Shown here one piece after another: positions 1-8,083 of a DNA stretch of 64,000 nt. Source of the stretch: Pseudomonas laurentiana (lineage in GTDB: Bacteria > Pseudomonadota > Gammaproteobacteria > Pseudomonadales > Pseudomonadaceae). Both the position numbers and the translations under genes were made by a program. Position 1 is the first letter of the stretch. Each line of letters begins with the position of its first letter. Where the stretch lies: contig NZ_BMQU01000001.1 in NCBI RefSeq assembly GCF_014648275.1, forward strand, positions 186,001-250,000, given 5' to 3'. The notes under the pieces were generated by a model. It made no database searches. It saw only the letters and a list, made by a program, of their open reading frames with translations, and had not been told where the DNA came from.

Positions 1-727
1 CGCCCAGGTCGAAACGATTGCCCGCCATCAACAGGCAGCCCAGCGACAACCCCTGCAGAATCACGATGATCAACCGGTCGGCCTCGCCGAACAGGATGGC
101 TGTGGATTTGACCCCGATTTTCAGGTCGTCGTCCCGGTCAACCATCGCGTAGTAGGTGTCGTAGCCCACGGTCCAGAGCAGGTTGGCAATGTACAGAAGC
201 CAGGCGATGGCCGGCAGTTCGCCTGTTTCGGCAGTGAACGCCATGGGAATGCCCCATGAGTAGGCCGCGCCGAGTACTACCTGCGGGTAGTAGGTGTAGC
301 GTTTCATGAACGGGTAACAGGAGGCCAGCGCCACTGCGCCGAACGACAGCCACACGGTGGTGGCGTTGGTGCACAGCACCAGGGCGAAGCTCACGCCGAC
401 CAGCAGGGCGAACAACATCAGTGCTTCGCGGCCGCTGATCTTGCCGCTGGCCAATGGGCGCTCGGCGGTGCGTTTGACGTGGCCGTCGACCTTGCGGTCG
501 GCGAAGTCGTTGATCGCGCAGCCTGCCGCGCGCATCAGGATGACCCCAAGGGTGAAAATCAGTACGTTGGCCAGCGACGGTGAGCCCTTGCCGGCGATCC
601 ATATGGCAGACAAGGTCGGCCAGAGCAGCAGATAGATGCCGATCGGCTTGTCCATCCGGCTCAGTTGGATGAAGTCCCAGGCACGGGGGTGCAGGTGATT
701 GAGGGACTTGAGCAGGCTCAGGTACAT
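1..727 (-). CDS. ubiA: 4-hydroxybenzoate polyprenyltransferase UbiA (3' end beyond the window)
   Basis: UbiA is the inner-membrane enzyme that attaches the polyprenyl tail to 4-hydroxybenzoate in ubiquinone synthesis. About 242 residues are present and the C-terminus lies off the left edge; the family is usually about 295 residues. The protein starts [17 protein letters not shown]. Two aspartate-rich prenyl-diphosphate sites are visible: [10 protein letters not shown] near residue 70, and a second cluster, [12 protein letters not shown], near residue 195. Hydrophobic helices lie between them. The start codon overlaps the ubiC stop as TGATG, so the two genes are probably translationally coupled. 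Confidence 0.95.
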   Translation of the reverse strand, partial: MYLSLLKSLNHLHPRAWDFIQLSRMDKPIGIYLLLWPTLSAIWIAGKGSPSLANVLIFTLGVILMRAAGCAINDFADRKVDGHVKRTAERPLASGKISGREALMLFALLVGVSFALVLCTNATTVWLSFGAVALASCYPFMKRYTYYPQVVLGAAYSWGIPMAFTAETGELPAIAWLLYIANLLWTVGYDTYYAMVDRDDDLKIGVKSTAILFGEADRLIIVILQGLSLGCLLMAGNRFDLG

Positions 728-1290
728 CAGTGGTTCTCCTGATGGATGTTTGCGGCTTGCCACAGCGCCGGTAGAAAGGTCTCGGCGACCAATACGCTCA
801 AGGCGCCACGGTCGAAGCGCGAGCGCCTGGCCCATAGCTGATCACAGGCCGTTTCCGGGGGCAACCAGGCGGCGGGGTAGCGGCAGACTTCAATGGCCTG
901 GCGGGTAAATCCGCGATCACAGAACAGCAGCTCGCCAAGGGACCGGCTACCCAGCGTTTCCAGGTCCAGCCCATCCTCTTCCAGCGCACTGCGGGCTGCC
1001 ACACTACGGGCAAACACCCAAGGTTGGTCGTGCCCACGCAAGTACACTTCGCGTATCCAGCCCTCGCTGCCGAGTGCCAGCCCGAGCGCCTGGCACTCGT
1101 CGTCGCGGAGTATTTGCCAGCCTTCGCGAAGGGGTGTCACGCAGAACTGATCGGCGGATAATTGAGTCAGGCGGCGGGTCAGGGAGCCTTCGTCGAACAA
1201 CCAATCGAGGGTCGATGCGTCGACAGAGGCGGTTGGCAGCGGCTGTGGCTGCCAGTACGGAGAAGGCGCTAGCGAAGTTTCGTACGGCAC
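727..1290 (-). CDS. ubiC: chorismate lyase UbiC
   Basis: Chorismate lyase splits chorismate into 4-hydroxybenzoate and pyruvate, feeding UbiA directly downstream. Typical features include [14 protein letters not shown] near the N-terminus, the conserved stretch [17 protein letters not shown], and [10 protein letters not shown] chose a GTG start that gives 187 residues, close to the family norm. An in-frame ATG at 1356 would add 22 residues and has a TGGAGG motif 11 bases upstream, so the start is not certain. The extra residues look unlike family sequence. The gene is divergent from the rubredoxin gene. Confidence 0.9.
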   Translation of the reverse strand: MPYETSLAPSPYWQPQPLPTASVDASTLDWLFDEGSLTRRLTQLSADQFCVTPLREGWQILRDDECQALGLALGSEGWIREVYLRGHDQPWVFARSVAARSALEEDGLDLETLGSRSLGELLFCDRGFTRQAIEVCRYPAAWLPPETACDQLWARRSRFDRGALSVLVAETFLPALWQAANIHQENH

Positions 1291-1447
1291 GGTAGGTATG
1301 CGGTTACAGGCCAGTGAGGTGCCGAGCTTAGCATGATTGCCCGTTCCGGCTTGCATCGTGGCGCCAGCCTCCAGTACAAAGCCTTCCTGACGGTCGACGC
1401 CGCAGGGTGTAGAGCGACCGCGTCACGCCTGAGTAGGAACCTGAGCA

Positions 1448-1615
1448 ATGAAAAAGTGGCAATGTGTGGTGTGTGGCCTGATTTATGACGAGGCTGAAGG
1501 CTGGCCGGATGACGGCATCGAGCCGGGTACTCGCTGGGAGGATGTGCCGGAAGACTGGTTGTGCCCGGATTGTGGCGTGGGCAAGACCGATTTCGAAATG
1601 ATCGCCATCGGCTGA
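1448..1615 (+). CDS. rubA: rubredoxin
   Basis: This is a 55-residue rubredoxin, a cytoplasmic one-iron electron carrier. The Fe(SCys)4 ligands are plain: C6-x-x-C9-G and C39-x-x-C42-G. It also has the aromatic and acidic core typical of the family (Y13, W30, W37). The rubredoxin reductase gene follows after 29 bases, so the pair is probably one transcript in which the reductase passes NADH electrons to this protein. Pseudomonads use such pairs with alkane hydroxylases or in oxidative stress defence; nothing here says which applies. Confidence 0.95.
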   Translation: MKKWQCVVCGLIYDEAEGWPDDGIEPGTRWEDVPEDWLCPDCGVGKTDFEMIAIG

Positions 1616-1644
1616 TCGATTTTTAGCGTTCAAGGAAGCACTTT

Positions 1645-2793
1645 ATGACGGCTCCAGTGGTGATTATCGGTACGGGTCTTGCGGGATATAACCTCGCCCG
1701 TGAGTTTCGCAAGCTCGATGGCGAGACGCCGTTGCTGCTGATCACCGCCGATGACGGTCGCTCCTATTCCAAGCCCATGCTGTCCACCGGCTTTGCCAAG
1801 CAGAAGGATGCCGATGGTCTGAGCATGGCCGAGCCTGGCGCCATGGCTGAACAGCTGAAGGCCGAAGTGCGCACCCATACCCGTATCAGTGGTATCGATC
1901 CAGGCCACAAACGCGTGTGGATCGGCGAGGAAGCGGTGGCCTATCGCGACCTGATCCTGGCCTGGGGTGCCGAAACCGTGCGGGTGCCGGTGGACGGTGA
2001 TGCGGGTGAGGCGATTTTCCCGATCAACGATCTGGAAGACTATGCGCGCTTTCGTGCTGCTGCCACAGGCAAGCAGCGGGTACTGATACTGGGGGCCGGC
2101 CTGATTGGTTGTGAGTTCGCTAACGACCTGAGCAGTGGCGGTTATCAGGTCGATCTGGTGGCACCGTGTGAGCAGGTCATGCCCACCCTGTTGCACCCGG
2201 CGGCGGCCCTCGCCGTGCAGACTGGCCTGGAAGGGCTGGGTGTGCGCTTTCACCTTGGCCCGGTGCTGACGCGTCTGCAGCGCGTAACAGATGGCCTGGA
2301 AGCCCACCTGTCCGATGGCAGCGTGATTGCCTGTGACCTGGTGGTGTCGGCGGTCGGGCTGCGCCCACGCATCGACCTGGCCGCGGCGGCTGGCCTGGCG
2401 GTGAACCGTGGGGTGGTGGTTGACCGTACATTGAGTACGTCGCATGCGAACATCTACGCGCTGGGCGACTGTGCTGAAGTCGATGGGCTCAACCTGCTGT
2501 ATGTCATGCCATTGATGAGCTGCGCGCGGGCCTTGGCCCAGACCTTGGCCGGCAATCCGACAACGGTGAGTTATGGACCAATGCCGATTACCGTGAAAAC
2601 ACCGGCATGCCCTCTGGTGGTTTCACCGCCGCCACGTGGCTACGAGGGTCAATGGCAAGTCGAAGGCGAGGGCGCCGACCTCAAGGTGCTGTGCCATGAC
2701 GCCGATGGCAAGCTGTTGGGCTACGTCCTGACCGGTACTGCTGTGATGGAAAAACTGGCGTTGAACCGCCAGCTGCCCGCGCTGATGGCGTAA
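1645..2793 (+). CDS. rubB: rubredoxin-NAD(+) reductase (FAD-dependent)
   Basis: This 382-residue flavoprotein reduces rubredoxin with NADH. An N-terminal FAD-binding motif is seen in [18 protein letters not shown] second Rossmann motif for [18 protein letters not shown], lies near residue 150. The FAD-closing motif [11 protein letters not shown] is near residue 275. The family length is about 380-385 residues. It follows the rubredoxin gene after 29 bases. The partner and fold are secure; the physiological terminal acceptor is not visible here. Confidence 0.93.
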   Translation: MTAPVVIIGTGLAGYNLAREFRKLDGETPLLLITADDGRSYSKPMLSTGFAKQKDADGLSMAEPGAMAEQLKAEVRTHTRISGIDPGHKRVWIGEEAVAYRDLILAWGAETVRVPVDGDAGEAIFPINDLEDYARFRAAATGKQRVLILGAGLIGCEFANDLSSGGYQVDLVAPCEQVMPTLLHPAAALAVQTGLEGLGVRFHLGPVLTRLQRVTDGLEAHLSDGSVIACDLVVSAVGLRPRIDLAAAAGLAVNRGVVVDRTLSTSHANIYALGDCAEVDGLNLLYVMPLMSCARALAQTLAGNPTTVSYGPMPITVKTPACPLVVSPPPRGYEGQWQVEGEGADLKVLCHDADGKLLGYVLTGTAVMEKLALNRQLPALMA

Positions 2794-2923
2794 ATACCGG
2801 GCGTTCTGTCGGATTTACCCCTCTTTTGCCAACACAAAGGTCGCTCAGAGACTGGCGCGGCTTTGGGCGCCGTGCCATTCTCACACCCGTCTGCCGCAGT
2901 TTAGAGCCTGCGGCCCCTTGGGC

Positions 2924-2942
2924 GCTGCTCCCTGGGAGCAGC
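2924..2942. other. short hairpin in the reductase-HU intergenic region
   Basis: An 8-bp perfect stem, GCTGCTCC with GGAGCAGC, closes a three-base loop, 40 bases before the HU start codon. It is not followed by a T-run, so it is not a standard terminator. It may lie in the HU 5' leader. Confidence 0.35.
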
Positions 2943-2981
2943 ACGGCATAACAACAAAAAAACCGTCAAAGAGGCTTCACT

Positions 2982-3257
2982 ATGCGTAAACCAGAACTCG
3001 CCGCAGCTATTGCTGAAAAGGCTGACCTTACCAAAGAGCAGGCCAATCGCGTGCTCAATGCCGTACTGGAAGAGATCACCAGCGCCCTGCACCGCAAAGA
3101 CAGTGTAACCCTGGTGGGTTTCGGCACCTTCCTGCAACGCCACCGTGGTGCCCGCACGGGCAAGAACCCGCAAACCGGTGAGCCGGTGAAGATCAAGGCC
3201 AGCAATACCGTCGCGTTCAAACCTGGCAAGTTCCTCAAGGACAGCGTCAACCCATGA
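2982..3257 (+). CDS. hupA: HU family DNA-binding protein
   Basis: This 91-residue histone-like protein binds and bends DNA as a dimer. The N-terminal helices (MRKPELAAAIAEKADLTKEQ) and the arm region GRNPQTGE-like motif (here TGKNPQTGEPVKIKASN) mark the HU/IHF family. The conserved VGFGTF core is near residue 44. Pseudomonas carries several HU paralogues; this one sits at the locus next to rubredoxin reductase, and I give the symbol from that position with some reserve. A strong terminator follows 27 bases after the stop. Confidence 0.93.
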   Translation: MRKPELAAAIAEKADLTKEQANRVLNAVLEEITSALHRKDSVTLVGFGTFLQRHRGARTGKNPQTGEPVKIKASNTVAFKPGKFLKDSVNP

Positions 3258-3283
3258 TGCTTCCTGGCAACTGATGCCATGAG

Positions 3284-3312
3284 AAACGGGTGCCCAGGCG
3301 GCGCCCGTTTTT
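3284..3312 (+). terminator. Rho-independent terminator after the HU gene
   Basis: A 10-bp stem with one G-T pair, AACGGGTGCC against GGCGCCCGTT, has a five-base loop and is followed by TTTTT. Confidence 0.85.
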
Positions 3313-3314
3313 AT

Positions 3315-3343
3315 TTGCCTGCTCCCTGGCTTCTGACTAGCAT
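3315..3343 (+). promoter_or_regulatory. candidate sigma-70 promoter for the 3.5-6.1 kb cluster
   Basis: TTGCCT and TAGCAT are separated by 17 bases, just past the HU terminator and ahead of the first small membrane gene. Matches are 4 of 6 at each box, so this is suggestive only. Confidence 0.35.
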
Positions 3344-3529
3344 ACGTCGCCTCGGCCGATAGGGTGTATTGGCCGCAACGCGTTTCAGGGAAGAAGCGGC
3401 ATATGCCTCTGCGTCATGTCCCCGCAAGTCGGCACGCCTATAGGGTCGCTGCTTGCCGCAGGCCTGCCTGTGATCCCCTGTTCCGCGCTGACTTTTTCCC
3501 CTGGCCTTGGCCCATGGAGCATTGCGCGG

Positions 3530-3751
3530 ATGTACGTTGATGACGACCACTTCAAAGGCTACCTGGCTGGGTTGGCCGATAGCGACCTGTTCGGTTCGCT
3601 GGCGATTGCCTGCCTGATCGGCCTGCTGTGTGGCCTGAACCCGCGCTTGTGGCACATGGCTTGGCTACGGGTGCTGATCCTTGGTTGCCTGGCGACCGTG
3701 GTGGCGCTGCACGTTGTTGGCACCTACTACATGAACACTCGGGTGGCCTAG
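3530..3751 (+). CDS. small two-helix membrane protein, function unknown
   Basis: I do not recognise this protein. From the ATG chosen it has 73 residues with two hydrophobic segments, around LFGSLAIACLIGLLCGL and VLILGCLATVVALHVVG. A GGAG motif lies 10 bases before the start. An in-frame ATG at 3416 would extend it by 38 residues but has no good ribosome-binding site. The stop codon TAG is directly followed by the ATG of the next gene, pointing to translational coupling in a four-gene unit. Confidence 0.55.
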   Translation: MYVDDDHFKGYLAGLADSDLFGSLAIACLIGLLCGLNPRLWHMAWLRVLILGCLATVVALHVVGTYYMNTRVA

Positions 3752-4156
3752 ATGATTCGCTGGCTAAAGGTCGTGCTCATCTATGGTCTGGCCTGTTTTC
3801 TGTTCCTGCTGCTCAACGATTATGGCGTCACGCTGTACAAGCAGCGCTATGGCGGCTTCACCGCCAGAGGGGTGGTGTCGGGCAGCATTGTCTGGTTGGT
3901 GTTCTATACGCTGATCGTGTTCAGCACGGTGATCGCCTTGCTGCCCCGCTGGAAAATCAAGGTGTTACTCAATGCCGCGATGGTCGCACTGATTCTGTAC
4001 TGGCTGTTGCCGGAGCATCCGGTGCGGGCTGGTTTTTTCAGTTGCCTGGCCGGCGGGGTGACCTTGCTGGCGATAGGCCTGGAGCAGCTGTTTGCCCGTC
4101 CTCGGTCATCGGCTGCCCGGCAAAATATCGATGTGGCAGGGCAGGTGAATACGTGA
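3752..4156 (+). CDS. four-helix inner-membrane protein, function unknown
   Basis: This 134-residue protein has four clear hydrophobic segments: LKVVLIYGLACFLFLLL, SIVWLVFYTLIVFSTVIALL, VLLNAAMVALILYWLL and FFSCLAGGVTLLAIGL. The C-terminal tail is short and polar. No family is recognised. It abuts the preceding gene with no gap, and its stop overlaps the next start as GTGA. This arrangement suggests a membrane part for the exported proteins encoded downstream, which is inference. Confidence 0.75.
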   Translation: MIRWLKVVLIYGLACFLFLLLNDYGVTLYKQRYGGFTARGVVSGSIVWLVFYTLIVFSTVIALLPRWKIKVLLNAAMVALILYWLLPEHPVRAGFFSCLAGGVTLLAIGLEQLFARPRSSAARQNIDVAGQVNT

Positions 4157-5055
4157 GGTCTATTGGTCTGAGCCTGCTATGGATCCTGTTGCCGTTTCTG
4201 GCACAGGCCGAGACGCGTCAGTTTCCCCTGGAACCCAGCTTCAAGGGTGCTACCCAGGTGCAGTTCGAGCGCCTGGCGCGCGATGAGGGCACGGGTTGGC
4301 AAGGCCAGTTGCAAGGCCCCGAAGGGTTTGTTGAAACGCTGCCGGACAAGTGCCTGCCCGAGCAAGGCAGCCCAGAAGTTGTCGACGCCTATACCGTCGA
4401 CAGCGCCCAGCCCTACCTGGTGGTTCTTTGCCGGTGGCCGGTAGATCATTCAGGCTTTGACACCTACGCAATCAAGGGCTGGGAGTACCGTGCTTTCGCG
4501 TACACCTGGGTAGCGGATGCACTGATCAGGGACGAGACTGCGTCCCAGGTGTTGTCCGGTTATGAGGGCAATATGGCCATCTACTGGACCCACTATCACT
4601 GGTACATCAGCCGGCCGTTGGCAATGCAGAAGCTCAAAGAACTGCAGCAAGGCCGTGAACGGGACTCGTTGAAGCTGGCGCATAGGATTGTCCTTGAGCG
4701 CTTGAAGGCCAAGGACACTGAAGCGGTCAGTAGTTACCTGAGCTTCAGGGTCGAGCAATTACTGCGTGATGAACCCCTGACGGTGAGCAATGCGCCGCTG
4801 TACAACGATCTCGGTTACGCCCTGCAGGAGGCGAGTTGGCAGGCGTCGGCGTATGAGCTGTTCAGCAAGGTGGAGCAAGTAGTACCCGAGCGTGTGGTGT
4901 TGAAGCTGAACATCGCCGATGCCCTGTGGGGGTTGTACAAGCCAAGCCAGGCGGCGGGTTACTACAGCCGTTACATCGCCGCGATGCAGGTTGCAGGCAA
5001 GGAGCGGCTGATTCCCGCACGCGCCCTGGAGCGCAGCCGCGGCAATACGCGCTAA
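4153..5055 (+). CDS. exported protein of unknown function, helical C-terminal half
   Basis: The GTG start overlaps the preceding stop. The 300-residue product begins with a signal peptide ending LLPFLAQA before ETRQFP. The mature part has paired cysteines near residues 76 and 96 that could form a disulfide. The C-terminal half, from about residue 170, is helical and resembles TPR-like repeats (YNDLGYALQEASWQASAYELF, then LNIADALWGLYKPSQAAGYY). No family name can be given. It is probably periplasmic and co-expressed with its neighbours. Confidence 0.78.
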   Translation: MRSIGLSLLWILLPFLAQAETRQFPLEPSFKGATQVQFERLARDEGTGWQGQLQGPEGFVETLPDKCLPEQGSPEVVDAYTVDSAQPYLVVLCRWPVDHSGFDTYAIKGWEYRAFAYTWVADALIRDETASQVLSGYEGNMAIYWTHYHWYISRPLAMQKLKELQQGRERDSLKLAHRIVLERLKAKDTEAVSSYLSFRVEQLLRDEPLTVSNAPLYNDLGYALQEASWQASAYELFSKVEQVVPERVVLKLNIADALWGLYKPSQAAGYYSRYIAAMQVAGKERLIPARALERSRGNTR

Positions 5056-5077
5056 TCAATCAGGACGATTCAGCCCC

Positions 5078-6079
5078 ATGAAGCCCTACACCCCCATCAC
5101 TGCGTCGCTCCTGGCCATACTGTGGCTATGTGCATTTCCCATCAATGCCCTGGCCGCCCCCAGAGCGTGTGTGGCCACTGATTTCACTGCGTTTCTTCAG
5201 GCATTTTCGCAATCGCTTGACGTGCAGCGCCAAGCCAGCACCGGGCGCGTTTTCAGTACCACGGTCGAGGTCGCCGGAGACTCGGCGCAACCCCGCGTCC
5301 GCGTGCTGCATGGCGATGAGCTGGCACTGCCGATGATGCCGGCCATTGCCGATAGCGGAATGACGGGTGTGGAGGTGCAACGTATCGACCCTCGACATGT
5401 CCGGGTAGACGACAAGCGTGCAGGCAACGAGGCGATCAAGGCCTATTTGTTTGAGTACGCTGAGTGCTGGACACTGGTGGCAATGGAGGATTGGTCAGTA
5501 GATGAGCGCCGTTTGACGCTCAGTGGAAGGCCGGATATGAGCCGTGCCGAAGAGATCTGCTACCTCAAGAGCGGGATTTTTCAGGGCCTGGGTGGTGTTG
5601 AGCGTTATCCACCGACCACCGAGTTCTTTGAAGCCGCACTGCAGAACAAACTCTGCGCAGCGGCCTCAGGCAACCCACAGGCCAGCCTGGAGGCCGTCAG
5701 CCTCGGCTTTTCCGGCATGGCGCCGGCCCTGAGCGCGGAGCTCAACGAGAAACTGCTGACTCGTGCGGCGGAAACCCTGCCGGTGGCCGCCGCGTTGCTG
5801 GCACGGTTCTACTGCAACGGTACTGACGATACCCGTGACGGGCCGTGCCTGGACCCTGCCCGGGCCGAGGCGATGTTAATCAAGTCGGTAAAAATGGGCG
5901 GATGGGAGACGTTGCCCATGCTCGCCAGCCATTATGAACAGGGCGACTTGCAAGGACGCGACCTGTCGCGTGCCTTGGCGTGTTACCAACTGGCTCGGGA
6001 AAAGGGCGTCGAGGGTTATGTCGACAGCGTGCAGCGCCTCAGGGACCAAGGCGCCGTACCAGGGGCTGCGTGCTATTGA
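5078..6079 (+). CDS. exported Sel1-like repeat protein
   Basis: The 333-residue product has a signal peptide (hydrophobic residues 8-25, cleavage after NALA or LAA). The C-terminal third resembles Sel1-like repeats: AALLARFYCNG, ARAEAMLIKSVKMGGWETLPMLASHYEQG, and LSRALACYQLAREKG. Several cysteines suggest oxidative folding in the periplasm. It follows the previous gene after 22 bases and probably closes the unit that starts near 3.5 kb. Sel1-like proteins usually mediate protein interactions; no specific role can be read from sequence. Confidence 0.78.
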   Translation: MKPYTPITASLLAILWLCAFPINALAAPRACVATDFTAFLQAFSQSLDVQRQASTGRVFSTTVEVAGDSAQPRVRVLHGDELALPMMPAIADSGMTGVEVQRIDPRHVRVDDKRAGNEAIKAYLFEYAECWTLVAMEDWSVDERRLTLSGRPDMSRAEEICYLKSGIFQGLGGVERYPPTTEFFEAALQNKLCAAASGNPQASLEAVSLGFSGMAPALSAELNEKLLTRAAETLPVAAALLARFYCNGTDDTRDGPCLDPARAEAMLIKSVKMGGWETLPMLASHYEQGDLQGRDLSRALACYQLAREKGVEGYVDSVQRLRDQGAVPGAACY

Positions 6080-6206
6080 AGGGCCCGGTTTCGACGGCTT
6101 TCAGGACAAATGCAGGGCATCTTTGTGAAAAGCTGCAAGGCGTATGGCGTTTTCGTAGCGAGACTATAAACTGCTCCGCCAGTCACTTTTTAGCCGAGGC
6201 GTGCAC

Positions 6207-6581
6207 ATGAAGTTTCGCTTTCTTCTCTGGGCTCTGGGATTGCTCATGGCCAAGGCCAGCCGCAGCAACCCGGCGTTCCAGCAGCAACTGACCGACAAGA
6301 ACCTGGTGTTTCAGTTGCAGACCCTGGACGGCAAGGTCGCTCGGCATTTCATCGTCAAGGACCTGCGCGTCAGCAGCAAGGCCGGTACCCATCCGCAGCC
6401 AGCGTTTGCGATTGCCTTCAAGGATGCTGCTTACGGCTTTGCCACCTTGCAGGCCAAGAACAAGCAGTTGGCGTTCATGCAGGGGATTCAGGACAAGAGC
6501 ATCCAGATCAAGGGTAACCCGGCACTCGTGGTCTGGTTTCAAGGCCTGACCAAGTTCCTGAAACCGAAAAACAAGGCCTGA
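6207..6581 (+). CDS. small SCP2-like protein
   Basis: The ATG has GAGG seven bases upstream; an in-frame GTG six bases earlier lacks that spacing. The 124-residue product begins with a short hydrophobic stretch (FRFLLWALGLLMA). The pattern after it, VFQLQTLDGKVARHFIVKD, then AIAFKDAAYGFATL, then FMQGIQDKSIQIKGNPALV, resembles the SCP2 sterol-carrier fold, which binds lipids in a hydrophobic tunnel. The family call is by pattern only. It is convergent with the HDOD gene. Confidence 0.72.
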   Translation: MKFRFLLWALGLLMAKASRSNPAFQQQLTDKNLVFQLQTLDGKVARHFIVKDLRVSSKAGTHPQPAFAIAFKDAAYGFATLQAKNKQLAFMQGIQDKSIQIKGNPALVVWFQGLTKFLKPKNKA

Positions 6582-6604
6582 CCGCCGAGGGCCAGGCCAG
6601 TCGA

Positions 6605-8005
6605 TCAGTTCTGGTTGAACTGCGAGGCCAGCTCGCGCAACAGGGACTCGGCTTCAAGGACCTTGTTGACCACATCCTCGGCTTTGCTGCGGCTCAGGCT
6701 CAGGCGTTCGAGCAACTCATCCGGGATGCTCTCTTCCGGGCCCGAGCCAATACCACGAGCGCGCAGCAGGCGAACGGCCAGGCAGACCAGGTTGGGGAAT
6801 GCGGCGTGGTCACCGTCGTAATGCGGGTCATGCTGGAAGCGCAAGGCTGTGGCCAGTTCGTCCGGCATGTCCCAGAAGCGCATCAGCCAAGCCCCGATCT
6901 GTTCGCGGCTGATGCCCAGCAGATGCTGCTCGACATAGCTGTGACACAGGTGTGGGTTGACCTCCAGATGTCGACAGATCAGCGAGAAATGCGGCGGGAA
7001 TACATGCGCCAGCAGCAAATAGCCAAAATTGTGCAGTAGCCCGGCGAGGTAGGTCAGCCCAGCCTCTGGTCGCTCGGCGCGAGGCATGGCTCGGGTCAGG
7101 CCTTCGATCACCGCTGCGGTGTAGATCGATTGCTGCCAGTACGGGGTGGTTTGCTGTGGGTGGTCTTTCGGCAGGCTGAGGGTTTTGCCCAGGGCCAGAC
7201 CGAGTGCCAGGTTGATCACCAGGTCAAAGCCCAGTACGCGGACGATGGCGTCTTCTACCGAGCGAATCTTGCCCGGTGAGGCGTAGTACGGTGATGCTGC
7301 CCAGCTGACCACCTGTGCGGCCAATGCCGGGTCGGTTTCTACCACGCCGGTGATGTCATCGATGGTGGCGTTGGGGTCGACCCGCAGTTTGATGATCTTT
7401 TGCGCGGTTTCTGCCAGCGGCGGAATCTCGATGGTCGATTCCAGGCGTTGCTGGATGCGCCGGGCGGTGAAGGCGTGGACAGCCTGGGTGATTTCCTCGC
7501 GGTCATCATCCGGGCGGTCGAGGTTCGGCTGAATACTGCTCAGCAGTTCGCCGAAATGCCCGGCACTGGCCTTGTTGAGCATTCGCTTGAATGTATCGCG
7601 GTCAATTTCCAGCAGCACGCCGGCTTCACCTGAGTGAATGAGCAGGGTCGGTACGTCCAGCAAGCTGTCGTCGTACAGGCAAGGCGAGCTGGTAAGCGCT
7701 GGAATGCCTGGCAGGATTTTCAGGCCGTGCTTGGCCAGCATTTGCTCCAGTCGCTTCAGCGGTACGGCGGCAAGATCGCGCCCGGTCAGTTCGGCAAGGC
7801 GTTTGAGGTCCAGTAGCTGACTCTGCGGGAACAGCACCATCAGGGCCCCGACCGAATCGTCGAGCAGGACCGCCTGCACCCGGGACTCGGGCGGCAGTTC
7901 TGGGTGTTCGGTCACTTCACGGTAGGTGATATCCAGCTTGTCGAGCAGCAACCGGATAACAGACGGGGCTTGGGGGGTTGCGGCGTCCAGTGCAACTTCA
8001 GTCAT
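6605..8005 (-). CDS. HDOD regulator with an N-terminal YbaK-like aminoacyl-tRNA deacylase domain
   Basis: This 466-residue protein joins two modules. Residues 15-150 resemble the YbaK/ProX editing domain (VIRLLLDKLDITYREVTEHPEL, then AVLLDDSVGALMVLFPQ). Residues 190-400 form an HDOD domain, a metal-independent relative of HD hydrolases used in signalling (IPPLAETAQKIIKLRVDP, YLAGLLHNFGYLLLAHV). HDOD proteins often act in motility and c-di-GMP networks. The gene lies 78 bases past the recG stop on the same strand and is probably separately expressed. Whether the editing domain is active is unknown. Confidence 0.85.
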   Translation of the reverse strand: MTEVALDAATPQAPSVIRLLLDKLDITYREVTEHPELPPESRVQAVLLDDSVGALMVLFPQSQLLDLKRLAELTGRDLAAVPLKRLEQMLAKHGLKILPGIPALTSSPCLYDDSLLDVPTLLIHSGEAGVLLEIDRDTFKRMLNKASAGHFGELLSSIQPNLDRPDDDREEITQAVHAFTARRIQQRLESTIEIPPLAETAQKIIKLRVDPNATIDDITGVVETDPALAAQVVSWAASPYYASPGKIRSVEDAIVRVLGFDLVINLALGLALGKTLSLPKDHPQQTTPYWQQSIYTAAVIEGLTRAMPRAERPEAGLTYLAGLLHNFGYLLLAHVFPPHFSLICRHLEVNPHLCHSYVEQHLLGISREQIGAWLMRFWDMPDELATALRFQHDPHYDGDHAAFPNLVCLAVRLLRARGIGSGPEESIPDELLERLSLSRSKAEDVVNKVLEAESLLRELASQFNQN

Positions 8006-8083
8006 GGTCTGTATCCAAATTCTTTACTGTCGCGAGAGTATAACCAGCTTGCGCTGTGAGCTGGATCGATTCCGTCAGGTGGA

